Source: Methanocorpusculaceae archaeon UBA425 (GTDB lineage: Archaea > Halobacteriota > Methanomicrobia > Methanomicrobiales > Methanocorpusculaceae). From it: a stretch of DNA of 64,000 nt. A program made the position numbers and the translations under genes. Under the pieces are notes generated by a model, which was not told the DNA's origin, made no database searches, and worked only from the letters and a program-made list of their open reading frames with translations. Of the stretch, positions 42,079-50,981 are shown piece after piece; position 1 is the stretch's first letter; each line of letters starts with the position of its first letter. Location: positions 91,373-155,372 of the forward strand of contig DAWV01000026.1 in assembly GCA_002506085.1 (NCBI GenBank). Direction: 5' to 3'.

Positions 42079-43410
42079 ATGATTATTGATATAGTAAATT
42101 CCGAGTCTGATCCGGCAGGAAGCAATATCCGGGCAGCAATTGATCATCTTCTTGAGAATCCCACTGAGGGGGGTTACCCTCTTTTCAAGGGAAATGAAAT
42201 AACCCTCCATACAGTTCCGGGGCGCATCGTTCGTGCAGAGAAGTCCCTGATTAATCAGGATGCGGATATTATTATTGTTGTTTCGCGTCATTCGAGTGTG
42301 AACCCGGTTCCGGTTTTAACGGTTCATCCAACAGGAAACTATGGATATGCCGAGTTGGGTGGGAATGATAACGAACTCAGTCTCACTGCTCCGGCATGGA
42401 TGAAATCCGTCCTTCAGAATCACGCGGAATTTGCGCCGGAAGGTTACCGGGTTTCTTATGAGGTGACACATCATGGTCCGACAGATTTACCGGTTCCGTC
42501 TTTTTTTGTTGAAGTAGGCAGTACTGAAAAGGAATGGAATGATATGGCTGCCTGCACCGCGGCGGCAAAGAGTGTTCTTTATGCGAGTCCCTCAGTTGAT
42601 GCGTTATCCCTGATTGGGTTTGGTGGAACACATTATGCGGCCCGGCAGACAGCAATTGGTCTTGAGACGAAGGGGGCGTTTGGTCATATGATGCATACGC
42701 GAAATGTTGGTGCTGTTTCAGCAGAAATGGTCTCTCAGATGATTACAAAGTCAGGCGGGGTGGTTGCCGCGCACGTTGACCGCAAATCTTTATCAAAATT
42801 GGAGATTTTACACATTGAAGATATTTTCGCAAAACTTGGTCTGGAGGAAATTTCCGAAGGGGATCTGCAAAAAATTAACCAGATGTCTTATGCAACATGG
42901 CGGGCATACAGTAAATTTGCCGCTCAACTCTCACCTGAATTGAAAATCTTCCCTCACGGGGAAATTCTCGACGGAAAACCATCAGTCATCGAACTGCCGC
43001 AGGATTTATTTTCTTCAGCCTTCGGGGGGTCTCAAGAGATATTATTTGAAAAACTTGATGCCCTGGGAAATATTTTTCACACAACCGGGATAGCCGGAAA
43101 AGTTATGCCGATTCTGTTCACCTCTGTTCAAAACAGGCATGCGGTATCAGGTGATTTAATAGCCTTATCCGTTCAACAAATAACACGTACACAGGATAGT
43201 ATGGTGGAGGGTGATGAAATCACGATAACCCGCCGGCAGTTTGACCCCAAGCTCGCGCGCACGCTTAAGGTCCCGTCAGGTCCCTTGTATGGGCAGCTTG
43301 TCGCCGGAAAACCGGTGACGCTTCCGGACGGCAGAACAATCACGCCGGAGATGGTCACGAGAGTGGTCAGTACATCCATCAAAATTCCGGGATTGGAGAA
43401 TTACTCATGA
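42079..43410 (+). CDS. dtdA: D-aminoacyl-tRNA deacylase (archaeal DtdA/GEK1 type)
   Basis: DtdA releases D-amino acids wrongly attached to tRNA. The 443-residue protein has the two-domain archaeal/plant architecture: an N-terminal part with IIIVVSRHSSVNPVPVLTVH, VTHHGPTDLPVPSFFVEVGS and FGGTHYAARQTAI (His-rich, probably zinc-binding), and a C-terminal half with a helical region and a beta domain. It starts one base after copy 3 of the acyltransferase and overlaps ftsZ by four bases. Confidence 0.93.
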   Translation: MIIDIVNSESDPAGSNIRAAIDHLLENPTEGGYPLFKGNEITLHTVPGRIVRAEKSLINQDADIIIVVSRHSSVNPVPVLTVHPTGNYGYAELGGNDNELSLTAPAWMKSVLQNHAEFAPEGYRVSYEVTHHGPTDLPVPSFFVEVGSTEKEWNDMAACTAAAKSVLYASPSVDALSLIGFGGTHYAARQTAIGLETKGAFGHMMHTRNVGAVSAEMVSQMITKSGGVVAAHVDRKSLSKLEILHIEDIFAKLGLEEISEGDLQKINQMSYATWRAYSKFAAQLSPELKIFPHGEILDGKPSVIELPQDLFSSAFGGSQEILFEKLDALGNIFHTTGIAGKVMPILFTSVQNRHAVSGDLIALSVQQITRTQDSMVEGDEITITRRQFDPKLARTLKVPSGPLYGQLVAGKPVTLPDGRTITPEMVTRVVSTSIKIPGLENYS

Positions 43411-44726
43411 GATCAATTGTAGAAGAAGCACTTTCACGCAAACGGTTTGAAGATGTTGCACGTGACGACGCTCCGGTTTCCGCAATCTATGATGCAGAAG
43501 CCGAGGCTGAACTCGGGGCAAAAGCCCACGCAGCTCAGGCGGCAAAGATACCGGTGCCAACTCAGCCATCAGTTCAGACCCAGGCACCACCCGCAAAACA
43601 GGAACCGATAAAATCGCACGTTGACTATTCCAGTCAGTATAATTTCTCAGCTCCAAAAACAACTCCGACGGATGAAGATGATGAGTTCGATGAAATATTG
43701 GCCGGACTCCGCACGAAAATCACTGTAATCGGGTGTGGCGGAGGAGGCTGCAACACGGTTGCCCGTGTCTACGAGGAAGGTGTTGAGGGTGCCGATATTT
43801 ATGCGTTGAATACGGATGCTCAGCATCTCTCCATGCTTCGCGGCAGAGTTGGACGCCGTATCCTTATCGGACGTCAGACCACCAAAGGTCTCGGCGCAGG
43901 TGCAATCCCCCAGCGTGGTGAGGAAGCTGCGCTTGAAAGCGAGGATGTAATACGCCAGGCTCTTGCCGGTAGCAACATGGTTTTCGTGACGGCAGGTCTT
44001 GGCGGAGGTACCGGAACTGGTTCGGCCCCCGTTGTTGCAAAAATCGCCAAGGAAGTTGGCGCCCTTACAATTGCTATCGTGACTCTTCCATTTACGAGTG
44101 AGAGTGCTACCAGAATGGAAAATGCCGAAATTGGTCTCGAGCGTCTCCGGGAAGTTGCGGATACTGTAATCGTCATCCCGAATGACCGTATTCTTGAAGT
44201 CGTCCCCCGCCTTCCACTCGCCCAGGCATTCAAAGTATCTGATGAAGTCCTCATGCGAGCCGTGAAAGGAATCACGGAACTGATTACTCTCCCGGGTCTG
44301 GTAAACCTTGACTTTGCCGATGTCCGTACAGTAATGGAACAGGGTGGAATTGCTATGATCGGCGTCGGCGAATCCGACAGCGAAGACAAAGCAACCGATT
44401 CTATCAAGAAAGCCCTGCGTTCCCCGCTCCTTGACGTCGACATCACCGGTGCGACTGCCGCACTTATCAACGTAATCGGTGGTCCTGATATGACAATGAG
44501 CGAGGCAGAAGGCGTCGTTCAGGAAGTATATCAGAGAATTGACCCCAATGCCCGCATTATCTGGGGTGTTCAGGTCGACCCTGATATGGAAGGTCGTATG
44601 CGGACTATGCTTATCGTAACAGGTGTTCAGTCACCACAGATTTATGGTAAGCAGGAACAAATAACTAAGGCATCACAATCAAGTCAGGTTCAGCGCTCAA
44701 AGTTTGAGATTGACTTCCTGAGGTGA
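43407..44726 (+). CDS. ftsZ: Cell division GTPase FtsZ
   Basis: FtsZ polymerises into the division ring. The 439-residue protein has a GTP-binding domain with ITVIGCGGGGCNTV (105-118) and the GGGTGTGS loop (199-206), and a C-terminal activation domain with the T7 loop LVNLDFADVRTVM. About 100 residues before the GTPase form an Ala/Gln/Pro-rich, probably disordered extension, longer than usual. The C-terminus ends FEIDFLR, where partner proteins may bind. secE and spt5 follow, a common archaeal arrangement. Confidence 0.95.
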   Translation: MRSIVEEALSRKRFEDVARDDAPVSAIYDAEAEAELGAKAHAAQAAKIPVPTQPSVQTQAPPAKQEPIKSHVDYSSQYNFSAPKTTPTDEDDEFDEILAGLRTKITVIGCGGGGCNTVARVYEEGVEGADIYALNTDAQHLSMLRGRVGRRILIGRQTTKGLGAGAIPQRGEEAALESEDVIRQALAGSNMVFVTAGLGGGTGTGSAPVVAKIAKEVGALTIAIVTLPFTSESATRMENAEIGLERLREVADTVIVIPNDRILEVVPRLPLAQAFKVSDEVLMRAVKGITELITLPGLVNLDFADVRTVMEQGGIAMIGVGESDSEDKATDSIKKALRSPLLDVDITGATAALINVIGGPDMTMSEAEGVVQEVYQRIDPNARIIWGVQVDPDMEGRMRTMLIVTGVQSPQIYGKQEQITKASQSSQVQRSKFEIDFLR

Positions 44727-44730
44727 ATAC

Positions 44731-44976
44731 ATGGTTAAAAACGAGAAAAATACTGATGAAAAAAAGGCAAGTCCTTCCATTAAAATAAAGAAGCCGGAGA
44801 TAACCAAAGCAAGTATCGCCGAGTTCTTCCGAAAATACATTCGTGTTCTGAAACTTGCCCGCAGGCCTACGAAAGATGAGTTCTGGAAAATCTCCGCAGT
44901 TGCTGCAATTGGTATCCTGCTCATCGGTGTTCTCGGTTTCGTGATATACCTGATATTTGAATATCTTCTTCCGTAA
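44731..44976 (+). CDS. secE: Preprotein translocase subunit SecE (Sec61 gamma)
   Basis: The 81-residue protein has a charged N-terminus, the amphipathic helix with FRKYIRVLKLARRPTKDEFW and one membrane helix at the C-terminus. It clamps SecY (18694). It starts four bases after ftsZ and lies two bases before spt5, its usual archaeal neighbour. Confidence 0.93.
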   Translation: MVKNEKNTDEKKASPSIKIKKPEITKASIAEFFRKYIRVLKLARRPTKDEFWKISAVAAIGILLIGVLGFVIYLIFEYLLP

Positions 44977-44978
44977 TC

Positions 44979-45455
44979 ATGACAGCATCGAAATTTGGCA
45001 ATCATTACTACATATTAAAGACGACATCAAAGCACGAGCGGACAGTCGCAGACAATATCCGTGAAGCAATTGAAAACAATATGACCGATGTCGTAGTGAC
45101 TGCGGTAATTGTGCCGGAAGACATTAAAGGCTATGTCTTTGTGGAGAGTCCCGAAGAGCACGCGAGAATTGAAGAGCTTATCGAATCAATTGCCCATGCG
45201 AGAATCGTTTTAAAGAACGAGACGTCACTGGACGAAATCAATCATTTCCTCATTCCAAAACCGGCAGTATCCGGTATTGATGAGGGAACAATCGTTGAAC
45301 TGATTGCCGGTCCGTTCAAGGGTGAAAAGGCAGTGGTCAAGCGCGTTGATCATGCCAAAGAAGAAATCACCGTTGAACTCTACGAATCAATCGTTCCTAT
45401 CCCGATAACTATCCGTGGCGACAACGTCCGTGTTATCGACCGTAATCAGGATTAA
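44979..45455 (+). CDS. spt5: Transcription elongation factor Spt5 (NusG homologue)
   Basis: Spt5 binds the RNA polymerase clamp with Spt4 and keeps elongation processive. The 158-residue protein has an NGN domain (about 8-92, with HYYILKTTSKHERTVADNI and DIKGYVFVESP) and a KOW domain (about 100-155, with GTIVELIAGPFKGEKAVV). A perfect terminator follows. Confidence 0.95.
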   Translation: MTASKFGNHYYILKTTSKHERTVADNIREAIENNMTDVVVTAVIVPEDIKGYVFVESPEEHARIEELIESIAHARIVLKNETSLDEINHFLIPKPAVSGIDEGTIVELIAGPFKGEKAVVKRVDHAKEEITVELYESIVPIPITIRGDNVRVIDRNQD

Positions 45456-45479
45456 CCCCTCATTTTTGCGTGAATGCAA

Positions 45480-45508
45480 GAAGAGGGTCCCTCTTCAATC
45501 TGTTTTTT
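45480..45508 (+). terminator. spt5 terminator
   Basis: GAAGAGG/CCTCTTC (45480-45486 with 45490-45496, three-base loop) is followed by AATCTGTTTTTT. It separates the ftsZ-secE-spt5 transcript from the L11 cluster. Confidence 0.75.
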
Positions 45509-45514
45509 CGAACG

Positions 45515-45602
45515 TTATTTATCCATTAGGTTTATGTTCTCAGAGGTAGACCTTAGTAAACCCATGTCGGGCTACCCTCGGGTATGTGCCGGCATACGGT
45601 GA
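45515..45602 (+). promoter_or_regulatory. Promoter and folded leader of the L11 cluster
   Basis: TTATTTAT (45515-45522) is a TATA box; the leader should be about 64 bases. Two hairpins in it cannot form together: TACC/GGTA (45573-45576 with 45581-45584) and GTATG/CATAC (45582-45586 with 45593-45597). The second abuts the GGTGA ribosome binding site (45598-45602). Confidence 0.4.
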
Positions 45603-45606
45603 TACA

Positions 45607-46080
45607 ATGGCAGAAACTGTCGAGGTACTGGTACCCGGCGGTAGAGCAACTGCAGGACCACCAATTGGTCCGGCACTGGGTCCCCTTGGGATCAATGTGA
45701 AAGCAGTCGTTGATGAGATCAACAAGAAGACTGCAGAGTTCAATGGCATGTCTGTACCTGTAAAGGTCATAGTCGATGACAAAAAGAACGTCACATTAAT
45801 TGTCGGTATTCCTCCAACAACCGCTCTTGTAATGAAAGAAGCGGGCGTTGAAAAGGGTTCCGGCACTCCGAATACTCAGGCAGTTGGTAATCTGCCGCTT
45901 GAAGCTGTCATTCGCATTGCAAAGATGAAGATGGATTCCATGCTTTCCTACGACCTGAAAACGGCCGCAAAGGAAGTCATTGGTACCTGCGTTTCCGTGG
46001 GTGTAACCGTCGAAGGCAAAACTGCCAAAGAGGCAATTGCCGCCGTCAATGCAGGTGAGTGGGACAAACAACTCGCATAA
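45607..46080 (+). CDS. rpl11: 50S ribosomal protein L11
   Basis: L11 forms the GTPase-associated centre with 23S rRNA and the stalk. From ATG 45607 it has 157 residues. The N-terminal domain carries VEVLVPGGRATAGPPIGPAL and GPLGINVKAVVDEINKKT; the C-terminal rRNA-binding domain has GNLPLEAVIRIAKMK. An in-frame ATG seven codons upstream precedes the ribosome binding site and is rejected. Confidence 0.96.
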   Translation: MAETVEVLVPGGRATAGPPIGPALGPLGINVKAVVDEINKKTAEFNGMSVPVKVIVDDKKNVTLIVGIPPTTALVMKEAGVEKGSGTPNTQAVGNLPLEAVIRIAKMKMDSMLSYDLKTAAKEVIGTCVSVGVTVEGKTAKEAIAAVNAGEWDKQLA

Positions 46081-46087
46081 GCGGGTT

Positions 46088-46209
46088 CGTTTGCATTGCT
46101 TCAAACGGGTACGTGGAATTCCCACGTAAAAAAATGTACAGTAGTAGAGAACAAAACCATAGAAGATTGGGGAACACCTCAGTCGAAGAACTATGGGAGG
46201 CTTCATCAA
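46088..46209 (+). promoter_or_regulatory. Folded intercistronic region before rpl1
   Basis: Two strong hairpins, CGTTTG/CAAACG (46088-46093 with 46102-46107) and TACGTGG/CCACGTA (46110-46116 with 46122-46128), are followed by seven A. A GGGAGG sequence at about 46194-46199, which could pair with CCTC around 46175, lies just before the rpl1 ATG. L1 represses its own mRNA in several archaea and bacteria; this region is a candidate site. Confidence 0.4.
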
Positions 46210-46851
46210 ATGGTTGACAAGACCCAAATTAACAAAGCTGTTACGGCAGCATTAAAGCAGGCCCCCGAGCGTAAGTTCCAGGAAAGTATTGATATTACTA
46301 TCAACCTGAAACACGTTGATATGAGCCAGCCGAAAAACCGTATTGATGAGACGATTCTTCTGCCACAGGCAATAGGCGTCAAAAAGATTGCCGTCCTTGG
46401 TAAGGGAGATATTGTATCCCAGGCACGTAACGTCGGTGTTGATTTAATTATCAGCCCTGATGAAATCGAGCGTCTGGGTGGTGCCCCGCGTGAAGCACGC
46501 AAACTGGCAGGCCAATACGATTACTTCCTCGCAGAGACAGCAGTCATGCCCCTTGTTGGTCGCTGGCTTGGTCAGAGACTCGGTCCACGCGGTAAAATGC
46601 CGCAGCCGATTCCGACAACCCAGGACATCACTCCGATTGTCGAGCGTCTGAGAAACTCCGTGAAAATCCGGTCAAAAGACAGACTTAACATGTCTGTTAA
46701 GATTGGAAACACCGGCATGTCCGTAGAGGCAGTTTCAGAAAATATCGACGCCGTCGTGAAGAGGGTTGTAGGAAGACTCGAAGGCGGAGAGTTAAACGTC
46801 CGCTCCATCTACGTTAAAACCACGATGGGTCCAGCAGTGAAGGTGATGTAA
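46210..46851 (+). CDS. rpl1: 50S ribosomal protein L1
   Basis: The 213-residue protein binds the mobile L1 stalk and, in many organisms, its own mRNA. It begins VDKTQINKAVTAALKQ; FQESIDITINLKHVDMSQPK and LGQRLGPRGKMPQPIPTT are family segments. ATG 46210 is used; longer readings enter the folded spacer. Confidence 0.95.
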   Translation: MVDKTQINKAVTAALKQAPERKFQESIDITINLKHVDMSQPKNRIDETILLPQAIGVKKIAVLGKGDIVSQARNVGVDLIISPDEIERLGGAPREARKLAGQYDYFLAETAVMPLVGRWLGQRLGPRGKMPQPIPTTQDITPIVERLRNSVKIRSKDRLNMSVKIGNTGMSVEAVSENIDAVVKRVVGRLEGGELNVRSIYVKTTMGPAVKVM

Positions 46852-46853
46852 AA

Positions 46854-47702
46854 ATGGTAATTTATACCCACCACCTCCCCGCATGGAAACGTGAAGAAGT
46901 TGAGCAGATTGTAGATCTTGCCGGCAAGTATGAACTCGTCGGCTTAGTTGATGTTTACGGTATTCCCGCAAAACAGTTCCAGCAGATCCGCAGAAATCTG
47001 CGCGGCAATGCAGTAGTGAAGGTTGCAAGAAACACTCTCGTCGAGCACGCAGCAAACGAGCTCGGTGGTCACTTTGTTGATCTTAACGAGAAAGTCTCCG
47101 AGCACTCCGCTCTCATCTTTGCAAACGGTAACCCGTTCAAGCTGTTCAAGGCTCTTGAGCAGACGAAGACGCAGCGTACCGCGAAAGCAGGTGAGATCGC
47201 TCCTGAAGACATTGTTGTTCCGGCAGGACCAACTTCCTTTAAGCCCGGACCGATCGTCGGTGAACTCCAGCAGGCAGGTATCCCGGCCGCTATTGATGCA
47301 GGTAAGGTCAAAATTAAAGAGACCAAGACTGTCGTTAAAGCAGGTCAGGCTATCAGCAAGAAACAGGCCGATATATTCGCAAAGCTTGATATCAAGCCAA
47401 TGCCGGTCGGTCTCTCCCTCCTCGCAGTATGTTACGAGGGAGACATGTATCTGCCGGATGTTCTCGCAGTAGACGACGAGGCATACAAGGCAAAGATCAC
47501 TCTCGCAGCACAGCAGGCATTCAACCTCGCAGTCAACGCAGCAGTTCCAACGGCATGTGCCGCTGTTACTGAGGCTCAGATCGCGAAGGCCGTCCGTGAG
47601 GCAAGAAACCTCGGTGTAGAAGCATCCATCTATGAGAAGGGTGTCATCGAGCTGATCATCAGCAAGGCATACAGACAAGCAAACGCCCTGAAGGCAATTT
47701 AA
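46854..47702 (+). CDS. rpl10: 50S ribosomal protein L10 (P0 stalk protein)
   Basis: The 282-residue protein is the archaeal P0-like L10, the base of the ribosomal stalk, to which L12 dimers bind. It has LRGNAVVKVARNTLVEHAAN at the rRNA-binding part and a long C-terminal helix for L12 binding. Unlike many archaeal L10 proteins it ends KAYRQANALKAI and lacks the acidic tail shared with L12. It starts two bases after rpl1. Confidence 0.94.
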   Translation: MVIYTHHLPAWKREEVEQIVDLAGKYELVGLVDVYGIPAKQFQQIRRNLRGNAVVKVARNTLVEHAANELGGHFVDLNEKVSEHSALIFANGNPFKLFKALEQTKTQRTAKAGEIAPEDIVVPAGPTSFKPGPIVGELQQAGIPAAIDAGKVKIKETKTVVKAGQAISKKQADIFAKLDIKPMPVGLSLLAVCYEGDMYLPDVLAVDDEAYKAKITLAAQQAFNLAVNAAVPTACAAVTEAQIAKAVREARNLGVEASIYEKGVIELIISKAYRQANALKAI

Positions 47703-47726
47703 ACATATAAAATAGGTGAAATTAAA

Positions 47727-48035
47727 ATGGAGTACATTTACGCAGCTCTGTTAGTTCACTCTGCAGGTAAAACTGTGGATGAAGGATCGGTAAAGGCAGT
47801 TCTCTCTGCCGCAGGTATCGCAGTCGACGACTCCCGTGTTAAAGCATTAATTGCAGCACTTGACGGTGTTAACATTGAGGAAGCAATCTCCAAGGCAGCA
47901 GCAGCTCCAGTCGCAGTAGCAGCAGCACCCGCAGCAGCAGGCGCAGCAGCACCAGTAGAAGCAGCAGCACCCGAAGAGAACAAGGAAGAAGAAGAAGAGA
48001 ACGCCATGGCAGGCCTTGGCGCACTCTTCGGCTAA
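47727..48035 (+). CDS. rpl12: 50S ribosomal protein L12 (P1 stalk protein)
   Basis: The 102-residue protein has an N-terminal dimerisation domain (MEYIYAALLVHSAGKTVDEG), an Ala/Pro-rich hinge (about residues 60-80), a stretch EENKEEEEEN and the conserved C-terminal GLGALFG that recruits elongation factors. It is the last gene of the L11-L1-L10-L12 cluster, followed by nine T at 48038-48046. Confidence 0.95.
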   Translation: MEYIYAALLVHSAGKTVDEGSVKAVLSAAGIAVDDSRVKALIAALDGVNIEEAISKAAAAPVAVAAAPAAAGAAAPVEAAAPEENKEEEEENAMAGLGALFG

Positions 48036-48076
48036 ATTTTTTTTTATTATACTTACATAAAAAAGAGTGTTTTACT

Positions 48077-48649
48077 CTAGAATGGTTTCGTCCAGATATG
48101 TGACTTGACCTGTATTGTTTCAAGTAGTCGGAGCATCTTAAGATCGTTTATCATGTCCCGTCTGTCGTACAGATAAAATTCAACCGGTTTCCAGAGGGCG
48201 ACCCAGCCTATGACCACAAAACTCTGTCCAATCGCGTTGATGAGATCGTTTTGAATGCTGAAGCTTGATATGATACTGGTTAAGACCAGACAAACAACCA
48301 GAAAAAGCAAACCCCGGGCAAGGTAGCGTCTTCCTTTACTCATGGCATATTTATAATTTTTGAGTTCGGAGCAGTAACGATATGAAAAATGCGAATTGAT
48401 TGCCCGCTCAATATCCGTACGTGTGCTTTCGTTTGTATAAAGGGAACTATCCATATCCAATAAAATAATTGCTGATTTGCGTTTCTCTGCTGACATCTCT
48501 CTAAGACTATCCATGATGTATGAATCAGTTGCCCTGTTCAGTTCTTTATTATCATCCGGGGACGGGTCTATTACATTATAGAAATGTGCAAGGCTCGGGA
48601 CCCTGACTTCAATTACATTGGATAATCCGTGTAATTCGCACGTGTTCAT
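48077..48649 (-). CDS. Unknown small membrane protein downstream of hypF
   Basis: I do not recognise this 190-residue protein. The first 110 residues are soluble and charged, with IEVRVPSLAHFYNVIDPSPD and SAIILLDMDSSLYTNESTR. Two membrane helices follow (about 111-130 and 139-158), then a basic cytoplasmic tail with LYDRRDMINDLKMLRLLETI. Its ATG overlaps the hypF stop by four bases, so it is co-translated with hypF. Whether it has to do with hydrogenase maturation is not known. Confidence 0.7.
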   Translation of the reverse strand: MNTCELHGLSNVIEVRVPSLAHFYNVIDPSPDDNKELNRATDSYIMDSLREMSAEKRKSAIILLDMDSSLYTNESTRTDIERAINSHFSYRYCSELKNYKYAMSKGRRYLARGLLFLVVCLVLTSIISSFSIQNDLINAIGQSFVVIGWVALWKPVEFYLYDRRDMINDLKMLRLLETIQVKSHIWTKPF

Positions 48650-50871
48650 AGCTTATTCTCCTTGGAAAGAATACCAGCAGTAACTACCTGGCCGCAGGAA
48701 ACTCCTCCATCACCAAACGGATATCTGGCATTGGTGATGCAGGTGACTCCCGCATCATTAAGTGTTTTGAGGATTGTTTCCCGGATAGAGCGATTTATCG
48801 CAACACCTCCGGAGATGGTGGCAGTTTTTATTCCGGTCGAGTGGATGCCTGCCAGGGCAATTTGTGCAATGCCTTTTGCCAGTGTTTTCTGGATGGAAGC
48901 TGCGATGTCTTCTACAAGCAGTCCCGAGTCGAGCATCTCCATACCCTCGCGGAGAATGGATGAGGTTGACAAAACATCACGTCCTTCATATGATTTAATA
49001 TTGATTTCCATTGGCTGGGCGACCCCGCGTGCGGCATATGCTTCCAGCATCATGGACGGTTCGCCATCATAGGTCCTCTCCCTGCAGATACCGAGTAATG
49101 CTGCGGCTGCATCAAGCACTCTGCCTGTTGACGTAGTCACCGGTGTGTTGAACCGTTTTTCTGTTTGCTGTTTCAGAATTCTGAGATTCATCTCGCTCCA
49201 TCCTCTGCTTTCAAGGAGAGACCGCGTCTCTTCGGTTGGAAGAATTCCATAGAGCATCCGTTCTGGGAATTTTGTTGCAAGATCTCCTCCCGGCATCAGA
49301 ACAGGTTCGAGGTGCCCTGTTCTGACATATTCGCCCGGGGACCCTGCGAGAATCTCGCCGCCCCAGATGGTTGCATCGTCACCGTAACCGACTCCGTCGA
49401 TTGCAATACCAACGACTTCGTCTGTGGTCACCGAAGCAATGTGTGCTCTGTGGTGCTGAACCGGGCAGAGGACTGCATCGTAGCGTTCGGCGAGTTCGCG
49501 GGCAACCCGTGTACTCAGAAACTGGGGGTGAAGATCATGGGCGATAATTTCCGGAACTGCACCTGTGAGGCTTGTTAATTTTTCAATCGTTTCCTCCAGG
49601 TATGCCACGGTAGGGGGATTCCTGATATTTCCTATATGGGGTGACGTTATGAGAAAACCGCCCTTATATACGCTTGCATTTGCGTTCAGTTCAGGGCCGA
49701 CTCCGAGAATCTGCCTGTTCCCCAGATCCATTTTGGTTCTGAGCGGAGCAAAACCGCGGGACATTCTGATTAAATATCCGTCTCTGACAACCGAATCATC
49801 ACATCTGTTCACAATATCACGGTCGTGGGCGAGAATATATTCCACCACCCCTCCCATTTTTTCGATGATAGTTTTCGTCTCCGTAATCATCGGGGTGCCC
49901 GGGGAATTGGCACTTGTCATTATCAGAAGAGGGGACCGGAGTTTTGCAAACAACAGGTGATGGAGGCCCGTGTAGGGAAGCATCACACCAAGATTGTGGA
50001 GTTGTGATAGATTTTTGTGTGACTCCGGGTCTTTCTTATCAAGAATCATTATCGGGTGAACCGGACCTTTGAGAAGATCCCACTCCTCTTTGGTCGGCTC
50101 AACAACGAAATTCGGAAGCGTCTCGGGTTTCATCATCACGGCGAGTGACTGGTTAGGCCTTCCAAGAATCGTTTTCAGCCGGTCTGCTGTTTCTTCAATA
50201 CAGCAAATATGAAACCCCCCTATCCCTCTAATGGCAACTATTTTTCCCGTGTCCAGCAGTTTTGCTGCGGCGCTGATAGTGTCACTCGTGGAAATCACCT
50301 CGCCCGTCCCTCTCATAAGCGAAAGTTTCGGTCCGCAGGATGAGCAGGCTATCGTCTGGGCGTGGTGACGCCGATTGCCTGCATTTTCATAATCCGCAAG
50401 ACAGTCATGACATGCCGGAAATTTATCCATCGAAGTTCGTTCCCTGTCATACGGCACGGCTTTAATGATACTATATCTCGGACCACAGTCTGTACACGAC
50501 GCAGCCCAGTAGCCGAAATACCTGCTCTTCGGATTCATAATATCGTTCAGACAGTTTTCGCATGTTGCGATATCTGCCGGAACAAAACCCGTTCGTGCCC
50601 CGTCTCTGCTTGGAAGAATGGAAAACGTTTCGGGAACAGTCCAATTATGCAGTTCCCCGACCGACACCGAGTCAATTATCGACATCTTCGGTCCCTTTGA
50701 AACCTCACGGCAGAACTCGTCAAAGTTTTCACCGCCGGCATCTATTTCCACTTCACTACCATGATTGATAACCGTCCCTCTGATTCCGAATCGTGTTGCC
50801 TGGGCATAAACGAACGGGCGGAACCCGACTCCCTGAACAATCCCGCGTATGATTATTTTACCGGACTTCAT
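48646..50871 (-). CDS. hypF: [NiFe]-hydrogenase maturation carbamoyltransferase HypF
   Basis: HypF transfers carbamoyl from carbamoyl phosphate to HypE, the first step to the CN ligands of the NiFe site. The 741-residue protein has, in order, an acylphosphatase domain (about 1-90, with RGIVQGVGFRPFVYAQAT), two zinc fingers (about 105-185, CENC, CTDC, CHDC and CSSC pairs), a YrdC-like domain (about 200-380) and a Kae1-like domain with HHRAH and GGVAINRSIRE. The ATG at 50871 follows an in-frame TTG. It may serve the Ech and other hydrogenases; no other hyp gene is in the window. Confidence 0.95.
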   Translation of the reverse strand: MKSGKIIIRGIVQGVGFRPFVYAQATRFGIRGTVINHGSEVEIDAGGENFDEFCREVSKGPKMSIIDSVSVGELHNWTVPETFSILPSRDGARTGFVPADIATCENCLNDIMNPKSRYFGYWAASCTDCGPRYSIIKAVPYDRERTSMDKFPACHDCLADYENAGNRRHHAQTIACSSCGPKLSLMRGTGEVISTSDTISAAAKLLDTGKIVAIRGIGGFHICCIEETADRLKTILGRPNQSLAVMMKPETLPNFVVEPTKEEWDLLKGPVHPIMILDKKDPESHKNLSQLHNLGVMLPYTGLHHLLFAKLRSPLLIMTSANSPGTPMITETKTIIEKMGGVVEYILAHDRDIVNRCDDSVVRDGYLIRMSRGFAPLRTKMDLGNRQILGVGPELNANASVYKGGFLITSPHIGNIRNPPTVAYLEETIEKLTSLTGAVPEIIAHDLHPQFLSTRVARELAERYDAVLCPVQHHRAHIASVTTDEVVGIAIDGVGYGDDATIWGGEILAGSPGEYVRTGHLEPVLMPGGDLATKFPERMLYGILPTEETRSLLESRGWSEMNLRILKQQTEKRFNTPVTTSTGRVLDAAAALLGICRERTYDGEPSMMLEAYAARGVAQPMEINIKSYEGRDVLSTSSILREGMEMLDSGLLVEDIAASIQKTLAKGIAQIALAGIHSTGIKTATISGGVAINRSIRETILKTLNDAGVTCITNARYPFGDGGVSCGQVVTAGILSKENKL

Positions 50872-50981
50872 CAATCAATCTCAAAAAGGATTATAGAATC
50901 ACAGACAATATAAGTGTAGGGTTTTGTGCCCCACATATTTTCTTTGTGGAGCGCCCATTATACAGATAGGAGATACACATT

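Noticed and set aside
46944..47678. 244-codon frame on the minus strand opposite rpl10
   Set aside because: It lies entirely within rpl10 on the other strand, has shadow-like composition and no ribosome binding site.
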